From positions 372,001 to 436,000 of the forward strand of contig JADKGX010000001.1 of the NCBI GenBank assembly GCA_016722065.1: DNA of 64,000 nt, given 5' to 3'. The stretch's first letter is position 1; each line of letters begins with the position of its first letter. Source of the stretch: Planctomycetota bacterium. Its GTDB lineage: Bacteria; Planctomycetota; UBA8742; UBA2392. Below the pieces are notes generated by a model. The model was not told the origin of the DNA. It did not search any database and saw only the letters and a program-made list of their open reading frames with translations. The translations under genes and the position numbers were made by a program. Of this stretch, positions 1 to 8,359 are shown piece after piece.

Positions 1-62
1 GCTTCCGACGTTGCTTCTACTTTGCAGGTGCGGCTTCGCCTTGCGGGCGGGCACCAGCCTGG

Positions 63-461
63 TTAGCCCACCTTGCACAGCAACTCGCCACCCACGCGCT
101 GCTTGCGCGCCTCGCGGTCGGAAAGAATGCCCTTGCTGGTGGAAAGAATGCAGATACCCATGCCACCGCGCACGCGCGGAATTTCGGTCACGTTGGAATA
201 GACGCGGCGCCCTGGCTTGCTGACGCGGTCCATCTTGGTGATGACGCGTTCGCCGTCGGGGCCGTAGCGCATGGAAAGAACCAGCGTGCGTTCCGTGCCT
301 TCGCCTTCCTGGGCAACGGCATTGACGTAGCCCTCACGACGCAGCACGTTGGCGACTTCCAGCTTCATCTTGGAAAACGGGATACGGACAGTCGTTGCGC
401 CATTGTGGTTGGCGTTGCGAATCCGGGTCAGCATATCCGCGATCGGGTCGGTCAGTGACAT
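63..461 (-). CDS. rpsH: Ribosomal protein uS8
   Basis: Small-subunit protein that binds the central domain of 16S rRNA. The 132-residue product has the usual length. It starts MSLTDPIADMLTRIRN, the typical uS8 N-terminus, and its C-terminal half carries the conserved GGxGICILSTSKG segment near residues 99-112. It is the last complete gene of the spc-type operon in the window. The next expected genes (L6, L18, S5) would lie beyond the left edge, so bases 1-62 are intergenic. The gap of 181 bases to rpsN is longer than usual for this operon and contains a 12-bp tandem repeat. Confidence 0.97.
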   Translation of the reverse strand: MSLTDPIADMLTRIRNANHNGATTVRIPFSKMKLEVANVLRREGYVNAVAQEGEGTERTLVLSMRYGPDGERVITKMDRVSKPGRRVYSNVTEIPRVRGGMGICILSTSKGILSDREARKQRVGGELLCKVG

Positions 462-509
462 CTGGCGTTACTCCAGTTTCTTGCCTTGGTCGGGGGCGCC
501 TTTGCGCAC

Positions 510-573
510 CCGCTTACATATCCGCTTACACATTCCTGCATTCGGGCCTGCACTCGGGCCTGCATTCTGGCCT
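510..573. repeat. 12-bp tandem repeats between rpsN and rpsH
   Basis: Two copies of a 12-mer beginning CCGCTTACA (510-533) are followed, after 4 bases, by three near-identical 12-mers GCATTCGGGCCT / GCACTCGGGCCT / GCATTCTGGCCT (538-573). Both blocks have a 12-base period. No gene covers them. They explain the enlarged spacer between rpsN and rpsH. Confidence 0.7.
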
Positions 574-642
574 GTACCTGTGGCAGTTGCGGCTGCCGGT
601 GCGGGTCGACAAGTACATCGACTTGCGCCGGTTGCCCGTTGC

Positions 643-828
643 CTACCAGCTGGCCTTCTTCATGCCCGGAATCTCTCCGCGGCTGGCCAATTCACGCAAG
701 CAGCAACGGCAGATCTTCAACTTGCGATACACCGCACGCGGGCGTCCGCAAAGCTGGCAGCGGTTGCGATGCCGACTTGAAAACTTCGGCGTCCTTTGCG
801 ACTTCACTACAAGACACAGTCTGCTCAC
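643..828 (-). CDS. rpsN: Ribosomal protein uS14, zinc-binding type
   Basis: Short 61-residue uS14 of the zinc form. Four cysteines sit at 24, 27, 40 and 43 (CQLC then CRCC), and the end GEIPGMKKASW is characteristic. It binds the 3' major domain of 16S rRNA in the head of the small subunit. Zinc-free uS14 proteins are about 100 residues, so length and cysteines agree on the zinc type. The N-terminus MSRLCLVVKS differs from the usual MAKK start but precedes the conserved RTPKF motif at the normal distance. It lies between rplE and rpsH, its standard place. Confidence 0.95.
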   Translation of the reverse strand: MSRLCLVVKSQRTPKFSSRHRNRCQLCGRPRAVYRKLKICRCCLRELASRGEIPGMKKASW

Positions 829-869
829 AGGATTCTCCTGGACTACCTGGTTCAGTTAGCTTGCGTTGT

Positions 870-1493
870 TCAGCTTGCCTGGCGGGCGACCTTTGGCTTG
901 TCCCGCTTCAGCGGCACACCCAGCAGCAGCAGCATTTCACGCGACCACTCGTCGCTTCCGCCGCTGATGGTGAAAGCAATGTCCATGCCCTGCACTTCCT
1001 TGACCTTGTCGATTTCGATGTCCGGGAAGATGGTCTGCTCGGCCAGGCCCATGTTGAAGTTGCCGCGGCCGTCAAAGCTGCGCGGGTTCAGGCCCTGAAA
1101 GTCACGAATGCGCGGAATGGCAATGCTGACCAGCTTTTCAAGAAACAGCCACATGCGCTCGCCACGCAGCGTCACCTTGGCGCCAACGGGGTCGTTTTCA
1201 CGCAGCTTCCAGTTGGCCACTGCGTTCTTGGCCAGGTTGATCACGGCCTTTTGCGCGGTGATTTCGGTCAGGTCTTTGGTCAGAGCCTCGGCAAGGCTTT
1301 TGTTCTTGCTGGCTTGGCCAAAGCCCATGTTGACGGTGATCTTGCGCAGGCGCGGCACAGCCATGATGTTGCCAATGCCGAACTTTTCGCGCAGCGCGGG
1401 CACCACTTCAGTGTGGTACTTGGTGCGCAGGCGCGATTCGACCTTGACCTTGGGGGCTGCGGGCGCGGCTGCTTTTGCTTCCTTCTTTGCCAT
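870..1493 (-). CDS. rplE: Ribosomal protein uL5 with N-terminal Lys/Ala extension
   Basis: Large-subunit protein that binds 5S rRNA and contacts the small-subunit head. It has 207 residues against about 179 in most bacteria. The extra length is an N-terminal tail (MAKKEAKAAAPAAPKVKVES) ahead of the canonical start RLRTKYHTEVVPALREKFG. Conserved uL5 motifs follow, including ITVNMGFG near residues 52-59 and FDGRGNFNMGL in the C-terminal half. It sits between rplX and rpsN as in other spc operons. The tail is similar in composition to the tails on L22, L29 and S17 in this cluster. Confidence 0.96.
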   Translation of the reverse strand: MAKKEAKAAAPAAPKVKVESRLRTKYHTEVVPALREKFGIGNIMAVPRLRKITVNMGFGQASKNKSLAEALTKDLTEITAQKAVINLAKNAVANWKLRENDPVGAKVTLRGERMWLFLEKLVSIAIPRIRDFQGLNPRSFDGRGNFNMGLAEQTIFPDIEIDKVKEVQGMDIAFTISGGSDEWSREMLLLLGVPLKRDKPKVARQAS

Positions 1494-1572
1494 GTTCGTT
1501 CCTTAGTGCTTCTGCGGTGCTGGATCGTGCTGACTTCCGGCCTGAACTGTCACTTTGCCGCCACGTCGCCAA

Positions 1573-1908
1573 TCAGGCGTCGATGGTGGTATTGGTGCTT
1601 TTGAAATAGCGTACGCTTTTGCCGTCGATGCGCTTGAAGTGCGGGCGTTCCGGCTTGCCCGACTTCTCGTTGAACAGCATCACGTTTTCGACCGGCACAA
1701 AGGCCTCTCGCTGCACGCGGCCGCCCTGCTGGTTTTGCTCTGTCTTGCGCAGGTGCTTCCAGACCATGTTCTTGCCTTGAATGATCACGCGACGCTTGCG
1801 CGAATCAATGCGCAGAACCTGGCCACTGGGCTTCTTGGCCTCTTCCGCTGTCTGCGGACGGTCCTTGCCCTTGATGATCTGTACGGAATCGACAACCTTG
1901 ATGTGCAT
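1573..1908 (-). CDS. rplX: Ribosomal protein uL24
   Basis: Assembly-initiator protein of the large subunit, 111 residues (family about 105). The KOW motif follows MHIKVVDSVQIIKGKDR with KSGQV-like spacing near residue 30, and the C-terminal part carries NVMLFNEKSGKPERPHFK. It lies between rplN and rplE in the conserved spc order with short spacers, so it is almost certainly co-transcribed with them. Confidence 0.95.
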   Translation of the reverse strand: MHIKVVDSVQIIKGKDRPQTAEEAKKPSGQVLRIDSRKRRVIIQGKNMVWKHLRKTEQNQQGGRVQREAFVPVENVMLFNEKSGKPERPHFKRIDGKSVRYFKSTNTTIDA

Positions 1909-1936
1909 AGCTTTCTCCGGGCTCTGTCGACTTGTG

Positions 1937-2329
1937 CTAGACCACTTCCGTCGCCAGGGACACGATTTTCATGAACTTCTTGGCGCGCAACTCACGGGCC
2001 ACGGCGCCGAAAATGCGCGTGCCCAGCGGGTTGCCTTCTTTGTCTACGATCACGGCGGCGTTGCGGTCAAACCGGATGTAGCTGCCGTCGTCGCGACGCA
2101 CGGCGGCGCGGGTGCGAACCACCACGCAACGCACGATGCGCTTCTTTTTGTCCTTCTTGGTCACCTTCTTGAACAAGTCACAAGTCGGGGTGGCCGACTT
2201 GATGACGGCGATGACCACGTCGCCGACTGTCGCGTAACGCCGACCGCCGTTGCCGAGAACCTTGATCGTCTCGACTTCCTTGGCGCCGGTGTTATCGGCG
2301 ACGTCCATTCTTGTCTGTTCTTGAATCAT
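1937..2329 (-). CDS. rplN: Ribosomal protein uL14
   Basis: Large-subunit protein at the subunit interface (bridge B8). It has 130 residues against the usual 122. The core motifs are present: MIQEQTRMDVADNTGAKEV at the start, VGDVVIAVIKSATP, then RFDRNAAVIVDKEGNPLGTR and ARELRAKKFMKIVSLA. The extra residues form a basic stretch (KKVTKKDKKKRIVR, about 54-67) inside the central loop. It is the first gene of the spc operon here, directly after rpsQ. Confidence 0.97.
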   Translation of the reverse strand: MIQEQTRMDVADNTGAKEVETIKVLGNGGRRYATVGDVVIAVIKSATPTCDLFKKVTKKDKKKRIVRCVVVRTRAAVRRDDGSYIRFDRNAAVIVDKEGNPLGTRIFGAVARELRAKKFMKIVSLATEVV

Positions 2330-2384
2330 GTTCGTTCCTTCACGTCACTCAGATCCGCGCGGGGATTGCCCGCTGCGGACAAAA

Positions 2385-2780
2385 TCAGCTCTTGGCCGCC
2401 GACTTGGCTGCCGGTTTGTCTTTGGCCGCCGAGGGCGCCGCTTTTTCGGTGGCTTTTTCGGCAGCTTTTTCGCCGGCGTGCTGCAGGCCGTCATGGGCGC
2501 GGCGCACCACACGTACCAGGCGCCAGGTCTTGGTCTTGGACAGCGGACGAGTGGCCATGATTTCAACCACGTCGCCGATCTTGGCTTCGTTGTTTTCGTC
2601 GTGCGCGTGCAGCTTGGTGTTGCGCGTGATGTATTTGCCGTAACGGGCTTCGCGCATCGGGCGCTGCCACAGCACGGTGATCGTCTTCTGCATCTTGTTG
2701 CTGACCACTTTGCCCACGCGGCGGCGGCGGCGATTGCGTTCGCTGGCGGTTTCGGACTTGGGTGCCTGATTTTCGGTCAT
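2385..2780 (-). CDS. rpsQ: Ribosomal protein uS17 with long C-terminal tail
   Basis: 16S rRNA 5'-domain binding protein. The core spans about residues 20-95 (RVGKVVSNKMQKTITVLW, KYITRNTKLHAHDE, GDVVEIMATRPLSKTKTW). The protein is 131 residues, against about 85 in E. coli. The rest is an N-terminal extension of about 20 residues and a Lys/Ala/Pro tail (KAAEKATEKAAPSAAK and onwards). It ends the S10-type block after rpmC. The tail is low-complexity, and its boundary with the folded core is inferred from the family pattern. Confidence 0.95.
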   Translation of the reverse strand: MTENQAPKSETASERNRRRRRVGKVVSNKMQKTITVLWQRPMREARYGKYITRNTKLHAHDENNEAKIGDVVEIMATRPLSKTKTWRLVRVVRRAHDGLQHAGEKAAEKATEKAAPSAAKDKPAAKSAAKS

Positions 2781-2869
2781 GTCTGCTCCGGTGCTGCTGT
2801 CTGGTTTGTTTCACTTACCTGCGTTGGCCTGCACTCTATTGCGCGCTGCGGATTGTTGGCCCTGGTCGC

Positions 2870-3427
2870 CTACTTCTTGGCGCCCTTGGATTCCTTCTTC
2901 TCCGCCTTTTCAGCCTTTGGCTTGGTTTCCTTCTTTTCTGCCTTTTCGGCCTTGGGCTTGGCTTCCTTCTTTTCCGCCTTCGCTTCTGGCTTCGCTGCAG
3001 GCTTGGCTTCGGCCTTGGGTTCCGGCTTCTTTTCGGCCTTGGCTGCTGCCTTTGGCTTTTCGGTCTTGGCCACAGCGGCTGAGGTCACGGCTGCCAGCTC
3101 GCGCAGGGAACGGCGGGCGGCATCCAGGCGCGCTGCGATCTTGCTGCGGCGGCGCTTGTGTTCGACCGAGCCCTGGTGGGGCTGGCCAAAAGCATCCAGT
3201 GCGAGCATCAACTTCTTGATCTCGGCTTCCCGGCGGGCCTGAGCGGCACGACCATGCAGCACGGTCTTGATGCGCGCGATTTCGCGGCGACGCTTGCGCA
3301 TGTCCGCGCCCTTGCGCGGATTCATCACTTCCGTGGTGAATCTGGCCTTGAAGTTCTCTGCGTTGAGCTCCGTGAGCTTGGCGCGAAGTTCTTGTTCGGA
3401 CTGGCCTTTGATTGTCTCGATCGTCAT
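2870..3427 (-). CDS. rpmC: Ribosomal protein uL29 with about 120-residue basic extension
   Basis: Residues 1 to about 62 match uL29 (SEQELRAKLTELNAENFKARF, then RRREIARIKTVLHGRA), the protein beside the peptide exit tunnel that helps to dock trigger factor and SRP. The family is normally 60-75 residues; this product has 185. Residues 63-115 form a second basic segment, and the remainder is a repetitive Lys/Ala/Glu/Pro tail built from AEKKE and KPKAE units. Position between rplP and rpsQ fixes the identity. The tail resembles those on L22 and S17 here. Its function is unknown; an RNA-binding or surface role near the tunnel exit is inference. Confidence 0.92.
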   Translation of the reverse strand: MTIETIKGQSEQELRAKLTELNAENFKARFTTEVMNPRKGADMRKRRREIARIKTVLHGRAAQARREAEIKKLMLALDAFGQPHQGSVEHKRRRSKIAARLDAARRSLRELAAVTSAAVAKTEKPKAAAKAEKKPEPKAEAKPAAKPEAKAEKKEAKPKAEKAEKKETKPKAEKAEKKESKGAKK

Positions 3428-3498
3428 TTCTGCTTCCTGTCGGCTTTACAGCACTCTGACTTGGCGCCTGCCACTACCTGGTTCAGCCTTGCCTTCGA

Positions 3499-3921
3499 TT
3501 AACCCACTTCGTGCTTGCGCTCAATCATGCGGCAGCGCAGGGGCATCTTGTTGGCAGCCTTGTTCAGTGCCTCGCGGCACTGGGCCAGGCTGATGCCACC
3601 GACCTCAAACAGCACAAAGCCGGGCTTTACGACAGCAACCCAATACTCGGGTTCGCCCTTACCACCACCTTGGCGGGTTTCCAGCGGCTTCACGGACACG
3701 GGCTTGTGCGGGAAAATGCGGATCCAGTACTTCCCCTGGCGGCCCACGGCGCGCGAAAGGGCCACACGCGCGGCCTCAATCTGGCGGCCGGTAATCCAAC
3801 CCGGGTCCAGGACCTGCAGGCCGGCGTCACCAAACGCGACGTAATTGCCGCGCGTTGCGTTGCCCTTAACCTTACCGCGCATGACTTTGCGGTAGCGTGT
3901 TCTGGTTGGCAGAAGTGCCAT
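3499..3921 (-). CDS. rplP: Ribosomal protein uL16
   Basis: Large-subunit protein that orders the aminoacyl-tRNA site around the peptidyl transferase centre. The length of 140 residues is normal. It begins MALLPTRTRYRKVMRGKVKG and contains the conserved RQIEAARVALSRAVGRQGKYWIRIFP region (about residues 46-71) and the KGEPEYWVAVVKPG motif. It lies between rpsC and rpmC, as in all S10 operons. Confidence 0.97.
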   Translation of the reverse strand: MALLPTRTRYRKVMRGKVKGNATRGNYVAFGDAGLQVLDPGWITGRQIEAARVALSRAVGRQGKYWIRIFPHKPVSVKPLETRQGGGKGEPEYWVAVVKPGFVLFEVGGISLAQCREALNKAANKMPLRCRMIERKHEVG

Positions 3922-3996
3922 GCTTCAACTCCTTTATTCCTGCATGCCCCTTGTTGCCCGGGGCGCTTTCGTTGTGTTCGAACTGCCTGCCTTTGC

Positions 3997-4665
3997 CTAT
4001 TCCGTGACCAGGCCGAACTTGGCCTCTTCGGTTTCCTTCATCAGGCCGCGGTTGATCCAGACCTTGATGCCAAGCACGCCGTAGGTCGTAAACGCCTGGG
4101 CAAAGCCGTAGTCAATGTCTGCATCCAGCGTGGTCAGCGGCACCGAGCCCCAGACCTGCTTTTCACGGCGCGAGATTTCAGCGCCGCCCAGACGGCCGGA
4201 GACCTGAATCTTGACACCTTCGGAACCGGCCCCGCGAATCAACTCCAGCTCGCGCTTGATGGCGCGACGGAACGAGCCACGACGCTCCAGCTGCTCCATG
4301 ATTCTCTCGGCGGCCAACTGGGCGTCGAGTTCGGGCTTCTGGACTTCCATGACGCGAATGTCGACTGTCTTGCCGTTGGTCAGCAGCGACAGTTCCTTTT
4401 CGAGGTCCGACAGGCGGTTAGTCTTCTTGCCGATCAACATGCCGGGCTTTGCGGTGAAGATGAATACCGTGATCTTGTCGCCTTCCTTGCGTTCGATTTC
4501 GACGCGAGGAATCGAGGCGTAGCGGTATTCCTTGGTGACGTGGCCGCGGATCTTGGCGTCTTCAACCAGGAACGTGCCGAAGTTTTTCTTCGACGCGAAC
4601 CAACGTGAACGCCAGGGCTTGGTGACACCCACCCGGAAGCTGTATGGCCGAATCTTCTGACCCAT
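3997..4665 (-). CDS. rpsC: Ribosomal protein uS3
   Basis: Protein at the mRNA entry channel with mRNA helicase activity together with uS4. The 222 residues begin MGQKIRPYSFRVGV. The type-2 KH domain is visible with the loop GMLIGKKTNR near residues 74-83, followed by the C-terminal S3 domain (GVKIQVSGRLGGAEISRREK near 149-168). Length is within the family range. Only about 20 bases separate it from rplV upstream, which suggests coupling. Confidence 0.97.
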   Translation of the reverse strand: MGQKIRPYSFRVGVTKPWRSRWFASKKNFGTFLVEDAKIRGHVTKEYRYASIPRVEIERKEGDKITVFIFTAKPGMLIGKKTNRLSDLEKELSLLTNGKTVDIRVMEVQKPELDAQLAAERIMEQLERRGSFRRAIKRELELIRGAGSEGVKIQVSGRLGGAEISRREKQVWGSVPLTTLDADIDYGFAQAFTTYGVLGIKVWINRGLMKETEEAKFGLVTE

Positions 4666-4686
4666 GTGGCTATCTCCGTGCGGCGG

Positions 4687-5280
4687 CTACTTGGCCGCCT
4701 TTTTGGAACCCTTGGCTGTTTTCTCGGCTGCTGCTTTGGCCGGCTTGGCTGCACCGGCTTCCTTCTTTTCTGCCTTGGCAGGCTTGGCTGCCTTGGCAGG
4801 TTTGGCTGCTGCTGCGACCTTGCTGCCTTCGCGCTTGGCCAGCCGCGCTTCCTTGCTGACGCGATGGCGCGGGCGGGCAAAGGCCGGGCGACCCTTCTTT
4901 TCTTCTTCCACGTGCGCGGCATCCGCCACGATTACGTGAAGGTGGCAGGTGTAGCGGGTGAACGGGTGCGCCATGCCTCGCGAGCGCGGACGCCACCGCT
5001 TCATGCGCGGGCCTTCGTCGGCGCGTGCGACGCTGATGACCAGGTTGCCGGTCTCGACGGGTACTCCGGAACGGTTGGCGTAGTCTTCCGCGTTGGCAAC
5101 GGCGCTGCGGATCAACTTGCCCACCGCGGGTGCGGCGCGCTTGTTGACGAACTGCAGCAGAACCATGGCTTCGTTGGCGTTGCGTCCGCGAACGACATCC
5201 ATGACCAGCCGTGCCTTGCGGGCGCTCATGCGCACATTGCGCGCAATCGCCCGGAATTCCTTCTGTGGTTGCTCGGCCAT
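4687..5280 (-). CDS. rplV: Ribosomal protein uL22 with C-terminal Lys/Ala tail
   Basis: Lines the nascent-peptide exit tunnel. I start it at 5280 (MAEQPQKEFRAIARNVR), not at the upstream in-frame ATG at 5334, because this places the conserved RNVRMSARKARLVMDVVRG motif at the usual distance. The product is 197 residues against about 110 in E. coli. The core ends near residue 115, after the conserved TCHLHVIV segment. The remaining 70-80 residues are Ala/Lys-rich with repeated AKPAKA units. It sits between rpsS and rpsC. Confidence 0.94.
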   Translation of the reverse strand: MAEQPQKEFRAIARNVRMSARKARLVMDVVRGRNANEAMVLLQFVNKRAAPAVGKLIRSAVANAEDYANRSGVPVETGNLVISVARADEGPRMKRWRPRSRGMAHPFTRYTCHLHVIVADAAHVEEEKKGRPAFARPRHRVSKEARLAKREGSKVAAAAKPAKAAKPAKAEKKEAGAAKPAKAAAEKTAKGSKKAAK

Positions 5281-5412
5281 TTCAGCCGTCTCCTTCTTCC
5301 TTCTTACGCCCTTCTTACGACACCTGGCGATCACCGGACCGCAGGTACAACAAACTGCACTCTTACACTTCTCTTGTCCCGGCGTGCTGCACTGCGCCCG
5401 AACATGCCACCC

Positions 5413-5682
5413 TTAGGCCTTGCGGTGACCGGTGTGGCCCTTGAAGACACGGGTCGGGGAAAACTCACCCAACTTGTGGCCAACCATGTCTTCGGTGACG
5501 AACACCTTGATGTGCTGCTTGCCGTTGTGAACCATGAAGGTCATGTTGATGAATTCCGGGATGATGGTGCTGGCGCGCGACCAGGTTTTGATCGCTTCGC
5601 GCGAATTCTCATCCTTGGCCTTCATCACCTTCTTCATCAGTTTCGGGTCCACAAAAGGGCCCTTTTTCAGCGAACGGCTCAT
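5413..5682 (-). CDS. rpsS: Ribosomal protein uS19
   Basis: Small-subunit head protein that pairs with uS13. The start at 5682 gives MSRSLKKGPFVDPKLMKKV, the canonical N-terminus, and follows a GGAAG ribosome-binding site. An in-frame ATG further upstream (5751) would add 23 residues unlike the family. The product is 89 residues, and the motif GHKLGEFSPTRVFKGHTGHRKA closes the protein. It follows rplB, its standard neighbour. Confidence 0.96.
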   Translation of the reverse strand: MSRSLKKGPFVDPKLMKKVMKAKDENSREAIKTWSRASTIIPEFINMTFMVHNGKQHIKVFVTEDMVGHKLGEFSPTRVFKGHTGHRKA

Positions 5683-5793
5683 CTCGTCTTCCTTCTTGTT
5701 TCCATCTCGCCAGGCTGCGTGCAACCCGGCTTCGCTTTCTGTTCCCGCCACAACGGGCGGGTCCTGCTGCGCGCGGTGTTGCCGCGACGCCCC

Positions 5794-6639
5794 TTACCGC
5801 TTGGGCGCCGTACCGCGGCGCGTACGAATGACGTAAATGTCGTTGGGGTTGCGCTGCTTGCGTGTGCGCGAGCCCTTGGCCGGGTTGCCGTGACGGTCCA
5901 CGGGTGTGCGGCCGCCGCCGGTGCGGTCGTTACCGCCGCCGTGCGGGTGATCCACAGGGTTCATGCTGGTGCCACGGTTGTGCGGGCGACGACCCAGCCA
6001 GCGCATGCGCCCGGCCTTGCCGTACTCCACGTTCATGTGGTCCAGGTTGCTGACCTGGCCGATGGTTGCGCGGCATTCGCCGGGCATGCGGCGGATTTCG
6101 CCGCTGGGCAACTGCACGTTGACCCAGTTGCCGTCGGGACCAGCCACTACGCACTGCGAGCCGGCACCACGGGCGATCTGGCCACCACGACCGGGGCGAA
6201 GTTCCACATTGTGCACCGTCAAGCCCTGCGGAATCAAACGCAGCGGCAGGCAGTTGCCCGGGCGCGGCTCGGCTTTATCGCCGGACATGACCTTGGCGCC
6301 AACCTCAAGCCCGTGCGGAGCCAGGATGTAGTCCTTGGCACCATTGTCGTACCAGATTTGCGCGATGAAGCAGGTGCGGTTGGGGTCGTATTCAATGGCT
6401 TTGACGGTCGCGGGAATGCCGTCGTGGGCATTGCGGCGAAAGTCAACGTCGCGATAGCGGCGCTTGTGGCCGCCGCCGCGATAGGCGCTGGTGGTGCGAC
6501 CGCGGTTGTTGCGACCGCCGGTGCCCTTCTTGCCCTTGGTGTGGGACTTGAGCGGCTTGTCGCCGGTCAATTCCTTGTACTCCACCAGGCGCGTGTGGCG
6601 CAGGGACGGCGTAATCGGGCGGAAACTCTTGATAGCCAT
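5794..6639 (-). CDS. rplB: Ribosomal protein uL2
   Basis: Large-subunit protein needed for subunit association and for the peptidyl transferase centre. The 281 residues have normal length. Motifs include KSFRPITPSLRHTRLVEY at the start, GRNNRGRTTSAYRGGGHKRRYR (about 42-63), and the C-terminal NPVDHPHGGGNDRTGGGR with the conserved histidine near residue 230. It lies between rplW and rpsS. Confidence 0.98.
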   Translation of the reverse strand: MAIKSFRPITPSLRHTRLVEYKELTGDKPLKSHTKGKKGTGGRNNRGRTTSAYRGGGHKRRYRDVDFRRNAHDGIPATVKAIEYDPNRTCFIAQIWYDNGAKDYILAPHGLEVGAKVMSGDKAEPRPGNCLPLRLIPQGLTVHNVELRPGRGGQIARGAGSQCVVAGPDGNWVNVQLPSGEIRRMPGECRATIGQVSNLDHMNVEYGKAGRMRWLGRRPHNRGTSMNPVDHPHGGGNDRTGGGRTPVDRHGNPAKGSRTRKQRNPNDIYVIRTRRGTAPKR

Positions 6640-6688
6640 GTCTTCTTACCTTTCCCGGCTTATCGCCCCGGGCGGCATACCTGAATGC

Positions 6689-6979
6689 CTAGGCGATTTC
6701 GATCGACTCGCCCTTTTCCAGTGTGACCAGGGCTTTCTTGCGGTCGGACTGGTCAAAGTAACCAAACCGGGTGCGCTTGTTCTTTTCGCCCTTGAGGCGC
6801 GACGTGCGCACCTTCTTGACCTTGACGTTGAAGATGTCGCGCACGGCCTGTGCGATCTGCGACTTGTTGGCGTCCAGGGCTACTTCAAAGGTGTAGACAC
6901 CCTCAGGCATCAGGGCGCTGCTCTTTTCCGTGACCAACGGGCGCTTAATGATGGCGTATTGTTCGGGCGTGGCGGGCAT
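6689..6979 (-). CDS. rplW: Ribosomal protein uL23
   Basis: Tunnel-exit protein and main docking site for trigger factor and SRP. The ATG at 6979 gives 96 residues starting MPATPEQYAIIKRPLVTEKS, followed by VEVALDANKSQIAQAVRDIFNVKVKKVRT-type motifs. The same reading frame is also open upstream through the 5' part of rplD because of the rplD frameshift. That upstream extension is not part of this protein. Two bases separate this start from the rplD stop. Confidence 0.95.
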   Translation of the reverse strand: MPATPEQYAIIKRPLVTEKSSALMPEGVYTFEVALDANKSQIAQAVRDIFNVKVKKVRTSRLKGEKNKRTRFGYFDQSDRKKALVTLEKGESIEIA

Positions 6980-6981
6980 TG

Positions 6982-7621
6982 TTAGCCTTCCTTGCCGGCC
7001 TTGAGGCCGTTCTTGAGGGCGTCCAGCGCCTCGCGCGTAAGCAGCACGCGACGCTGCTTCATCACTTCGTAGGCGTTGAAATCGCTGACCGAACGGATCA
7101 GCGAGCGCGGAATGTTGCGCGCCGAGAGGTACAGGTTGCGGTCGGCCTTGGCCAGCCCCAGCAGCAGGCTGCCATGGGACAGGCCGGCCTTGTCCAGCAT
7201 CTTGACCAGCTTGCGGGTCTGGGGCTTGTCGTAGCTCAAGCCTTCCACGACGCTGACAGCGCCACCGCGGAAGCGGGCCAGCAGCGCTGGCCAGTGCCAG
7301 GCGACGCATTTTGGTCGGGATGTTGCTGTGAAAATCGCGCGGGTGCGGGCCGTGGGCCACGCTGCCCTTGCGGCGGTGCGGCGCGTGCTTCTGGCCTGTG
7401 CGTGCGCGACCGGTACCCTTTTGCTTCCAGGGCTTTTTGTTGCTGCCGGCCACGTCACTCAGGTTCTTGGTGTTGACGGTGCCCTGACGGCGGTTTTGCT
7501 CGTAGGCATACACCACCTCGCGCAGGGTGCGGGCTTTGACCTTGTCGCCGAACACGGACTCGTCAAAGGAGATCTTCTCCTTTGCCTTGCCGTCAGCGTC
7601 GTATACCTGGACTTCTACCAT
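6982..7621 (-). pseudogene. rplD: Ribosomal protein uL4 gene with +1 frameshift
   Basis: uL4 spans the tunnel constriction and is essential in most bacteria. The 5' part (7621 to about 7285) encodes MVEVQVYDADGKAKEK, then SDVAGSNKKPWKQKGTGRAR and the conserved KMRRLALA. The protein then continues only in another frame as ALLARFRGGAVSVVEGLSY to the C-terminus, with a stop at 6984-6982. Restoring the frame needs removal of one base, or addition of two, near 7283-7290. The corrected product would be about 212 residues, normal for uL4. Both parts are well conserved, so a sequencing or assembly indel is the simplest reading. A programmed shift or a real mutation is not excluded. Confidence 0.9.
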
Positions 7622-7678
7622 TGCTCTGTCCCGTTCAGTCGCCGCGAACTTGCGGCGGGAAACCACGATTCCGTCCCG

Positions 7679-8359
7679 TTACTTCGCGCCTGACTTACGC
7701 AGCGCGCGGTCAGCCTTGGCGTAGGTCTTGGCCGTGGCCTTGCGCACCGTGACGAACGCACCGTTGTAGCCAGGTACGGCGCCGCGCAGGAAAACCAGGT
7801 TGCGCTTTTCGTCGACCTTGGCGACCAGCAGGTTACGCATGGTGCGACGTTCCACACCCATGTGGCCCGCCATGCGCTTGCCCTTGCGGACGTAACCGAT
7901 GTTGGTGTTGGTACCGCTGGAACCTGGCTCGCGCATGTTCTTGGTACCGTGCGCGGCAGGACCGCCACCGAAACCGTGGCGCTTCATGCCGCCCTGAAAG
8001 CCGCGGCCCTTGGTCAAGCCAACAACGTCGACCCAATCCCCTACCTTGAACACATCCGCAACCTTCAATACATCGCCGACCTTGCTGGCCGCGGGCGCCG
8101 CAAGGCGAACTTCGCGCAAGTAGCGGCGGGGTTCTACGCCGGCCTTCTTGAAGTGGCCCTTTTCGGGCTTGGAAACACGGGCAAGCTTGACGTCGCCATA
8201 GCCCAACTGGACGGCATCGTAACCGTGGTTTTCGGTGTCTTTGACCTGGGTGACGACGCAAGGGCCGACTTCAACGATTGTGACGGGCACCAGGGTGCCG
8301 TCGTCGTTGAAAATCTGGCTCATCTCGCGCTTCGTTCCCAGCAGGGTGGTAAGGGACAT
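7679..8359 (-). CDS. rplC: Ribosomal protein uL3
   Basis: Large-subunit assembly initiator near the peptidyl transferase centre. The 226 residues begin MSLTTLLGTKREMSQIF. They contain the family signature around KGRGFQGGMKRHGFGGGPAAHG (about 124-145), with the extended loop reaching the active site, and GKRMAGHMGVERRT (about 168-181). It follows rpsJ and precedes rplD. Confidence 0.97.
   Translation of the reverse strand: MSLTTLLGTKREMSQIFNDDGTLVPVTIVEVGPCVVTQVKDTENHGYDAVQLGYGDVKLARVSKPEKGHFKKAGVEPRRYLREVRLAAPAASKVGDVLKVADVFKVGDWVDVVGLTKGRGFQGGMKRHGFGGGPAAHGTKNMREPGSSGTNTNIGYVRKGKRMAGHMGVERRTMRNLLVAKVDEKRNLVFLRGAVPGYNGAFVTVRKATAKTYAKADRALRKSGAK

Noticed and set aside
6689..7666. Apparent 325-residue fusion of uL4 and uL23
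   Set aside because: The middle third is out of frame with uL4 (Gly/Gln/Arg-rich nonsense). The fusion arises only from the frameshift; uL23 has its own ATG at 6979.
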